Assembly: GCA_947630795.1 (NCBI GenBank)
Contig: CANRJC010000006.1
Coordinates: 38,827-102,826, forward strand
DNA length: 64,000 nt
Source of the DNA: an uncultured Phascolarctobacterium sp.
GTDB taxonomy: Bacteria; Bacillota; Negativicutes; Acidaminococcales; Acidaminococcaceae
Reading direction: 5' to 3'
Each line of letters starts with the position of its first letter. Position 1 is the first letter of the stretch. Positions 63,072 to 64,000 of the stretch are shown piece after piece. A program made the translations under genes and the position numbers. A model generated the notes under the pieces. It had not been told where the DNA came from. It searched no databases and saw only the letters and a list, made by a program, of their open reading frames with translations.

Positions 63072-63923
63072 TTATTCTGGCATATCCATAAGTATCTCTG
63101 TCTGATGATCGTTTCGCTTGTTTTCCGGTGGATATCGCAGATAATCACCGTACATCTGTCGCAGATAAATTTCGGGTTCTGAGGGACCACGTAGCTTCAT
63201 TCCCTCGAAATCATACATTCTTCCTTCCCCATAAACTTCCTTAGGAAAAGCCTCTTTTAAACGATGGCGTCCTGTTAAATTACCCACGACTGCCGCTTCT
63301 TCGTAGTTATATTTTTTGAGCGTTTTATCCAGCAATTTCCAAATAACCATCTTGGGCAGCAGTCTGTACAAAGGTATCAATCTGAAAAGCTGCACTACTG
63401 CCTCTTTGTACCAAGCCCTGGTCTTGGCCCGTTTTAGCGATATTGCTACATCGAAATTAGCTATGCCAAATAATTTGCGCAGTTTTAATATGGTTTTTTC
63501 ATGTTGTTCGGAAAGCACTCTGTCTGCTGGTGCTCCATCCAACGGAAAAACATCTATCCACGCATATTCAATGCATTTGCTAGAATAGTTCATTCGTCTG
63601 AGTTTCGCCTTTTCTGTCTTCAACCTAGCAAAGTACCTGTTAAATTTTTTTGTCTTTCCCGCAGCTTCCAACCATATCCATTGAGGCAAATATTTTTGTA
63701 CCACTTGCAAAAAGCGTTCGTAGTCGGGGCGAGGTAGACCCATATCCACATCGTCGTCCCAGGGTATGAAACCCTTATGCCGCACTGCTCCCAGCATAGT
63801 GCCTCCCAGCATGAAGTAAGTGAGGCCTTCACTATCGCAGACCTCTTTAAAGATACGAATGACCTCTAACTGCGCCAGCTGTAGTCGGCGGACCTTTTGC
63901 ATTCTACTCTCCATCTCAGTCAT
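63072..63923 (-). CDS. LicD-family phosphotransferase
   Basis: A 283-residue nucleotidyltransferase-fold protein that transfers a phospho-alcohol (phosphocholine, phospho-ribitol or phospho-glycerol in known cases) from a CDP donor to a glycan. The family motif is MLGGTMLGAVRHKGFIPWDD (residues 38-57), with Asp56-58 and Asp60 as metal ligands. YAWIDVFPLDGAP and PEIYLRQMYGDYLRYPP are further signatures. AGGAG eight bases before the ATG at 63923 fixes the start. It lies about 115 bases before the leader/SDR-cytidylyltransferase genes, which could make its donor. Confidence 0.88.
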   Translation of the reverse strand: MTEMESRMQKVRRLQLAQLEVIRIFKEVCDSEGLTYFMLGGTMLGAVRHKGFIPWDDDVDMGLPRPDYERFLQVVQKYLPQWIWLEAAGKTKKFNRYFARLKTEKAKLRRMNYSSKCIEYAWIDVFPLDGAPADRVLSEQHEKTILKLRKLFGIANFDVAISLKRAKTRAWYKEAVVQLFRLIPLYRLLPKMVIWKLLDKTLKKYNYEEAAVVGNLTGRHRLKEAFPKEVYGEGRMYDFEGMKLRGPSEPEIYLRQMYGDYLRYPPENKRNDHQTEILMDMPE

Positions 63924-64000
63924 CCCTTGCACTCCTCTTAGGCAGCCGTTTTTGCCGCAATTACAGCCCAGAGTAATAAACATAATATGTATTCTGTTTA

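Overview
The window reads as a chromosomal segment of a diderm member of the Firmicutes, most likely the class Negativicutes. Two sets of genes sit side by side. One is Firmicutes-type: coaX, a YabN-MazG fusion, DivIC, a YabR-like S1 protein, GlpX-type fructose bisphosphatase, greA-lysS, and PolA without an intact proofreading site. The other is outer-membrane biogenesis: BamA with a C-terminal Phe, TamB, and a BamA-linked envelope protein. The order mfd - yabM-like flippase - yabN/mazG - hup - divIC - S1 - tilS - hpt - ftsH - birA - coaX - dusB - greA - lysS follows the Bacillus/Clostridium order, but the sporulation genes spoVT, yabP, yabQ and spoIIE, and rqcP/yabO, are missing. This suggests a lineage that no longer sporulates. 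The species cannot be named from the sequence alone.

Layout. 1-4.9 kb: surface-sugar operon on the minus strand (glycosyltransferase, rfbA, fdtA-like isomerase, fdtB-like aminotransferase, a GNAT, and rfbB running off the edge), for a dTDP-3-amino-3,6-dideoxyhexose. 5.3-14.9 kb: envelope-assembly block (tamB, an alternative sigma factor, a single-pass membrane protein, bamA with an unusual repeat-bearing N-terminus, and a further envelope protein). 15.2-20.2 kb: tRNA-Leu and the polA-mutM-coaE-transglycosylase operon. 20.2-21.0 kb: non-coding stretch with 50-bp-period degenerate repeats. 21.0-21.5 kb: five-tRNA operon (Lys, Glu, Val, Asp, Phe) behind a near-consensus promoter. 21.6-29.5 kb: mixed region with two unknown small proteins, nadE, a RelB/DinJ-PIN toxin-antitoxin pair, a 14-bp minisatellite, a PHP phosphoesterase, putP and a Fur/PerR regulator. 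29.9-44 kb: CoA-transferase/racemase and the lysS to hup housekeeping run, interrupted by a two-gene module (acyl-ACP-reductase-like protein plus a so-called quinate dehydrogenase). 44.2-57.7 kb: yabN/mazG, flippase, mfd, glpX, and the DUF1934-argS-pyrG-sppA-YIP1 operon. 57.9-61.7 kb: AAA ATPase, and an exported hydrolase plus small helical protein divergent from a LysR regulator. 61.7-63.9 kb: an SDR-cytidylyltransferase fusion, preceded by a translationally coupled 16-codon leader, and a LicD phosphotransferase.

How the parts fit. Both ends of the window carry surface-glycan functions. The left end makes a nucleotide-activated amino sugar. The right end probably makes a CDP-activated alcohol or polyol that LicD transfers as a phospho-substituent. 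The central envelope block would insert the barrels of the outer membrane that displays such glycans. Candidates for undescribed biology are the YVIG/QIMT repeat region of BamA with its adjacent sigma/membrane-protein pair, the SDR-cytidylyltransferase/LicD module with its leader ORF, and the COG5322-type acyl reductase pair that keeps the catalytic Cys. Starts were adjusted from ribosome-binding sites or family N-termini where noted. All functional assignments come from motif recognition and remembered families; no database search was run.
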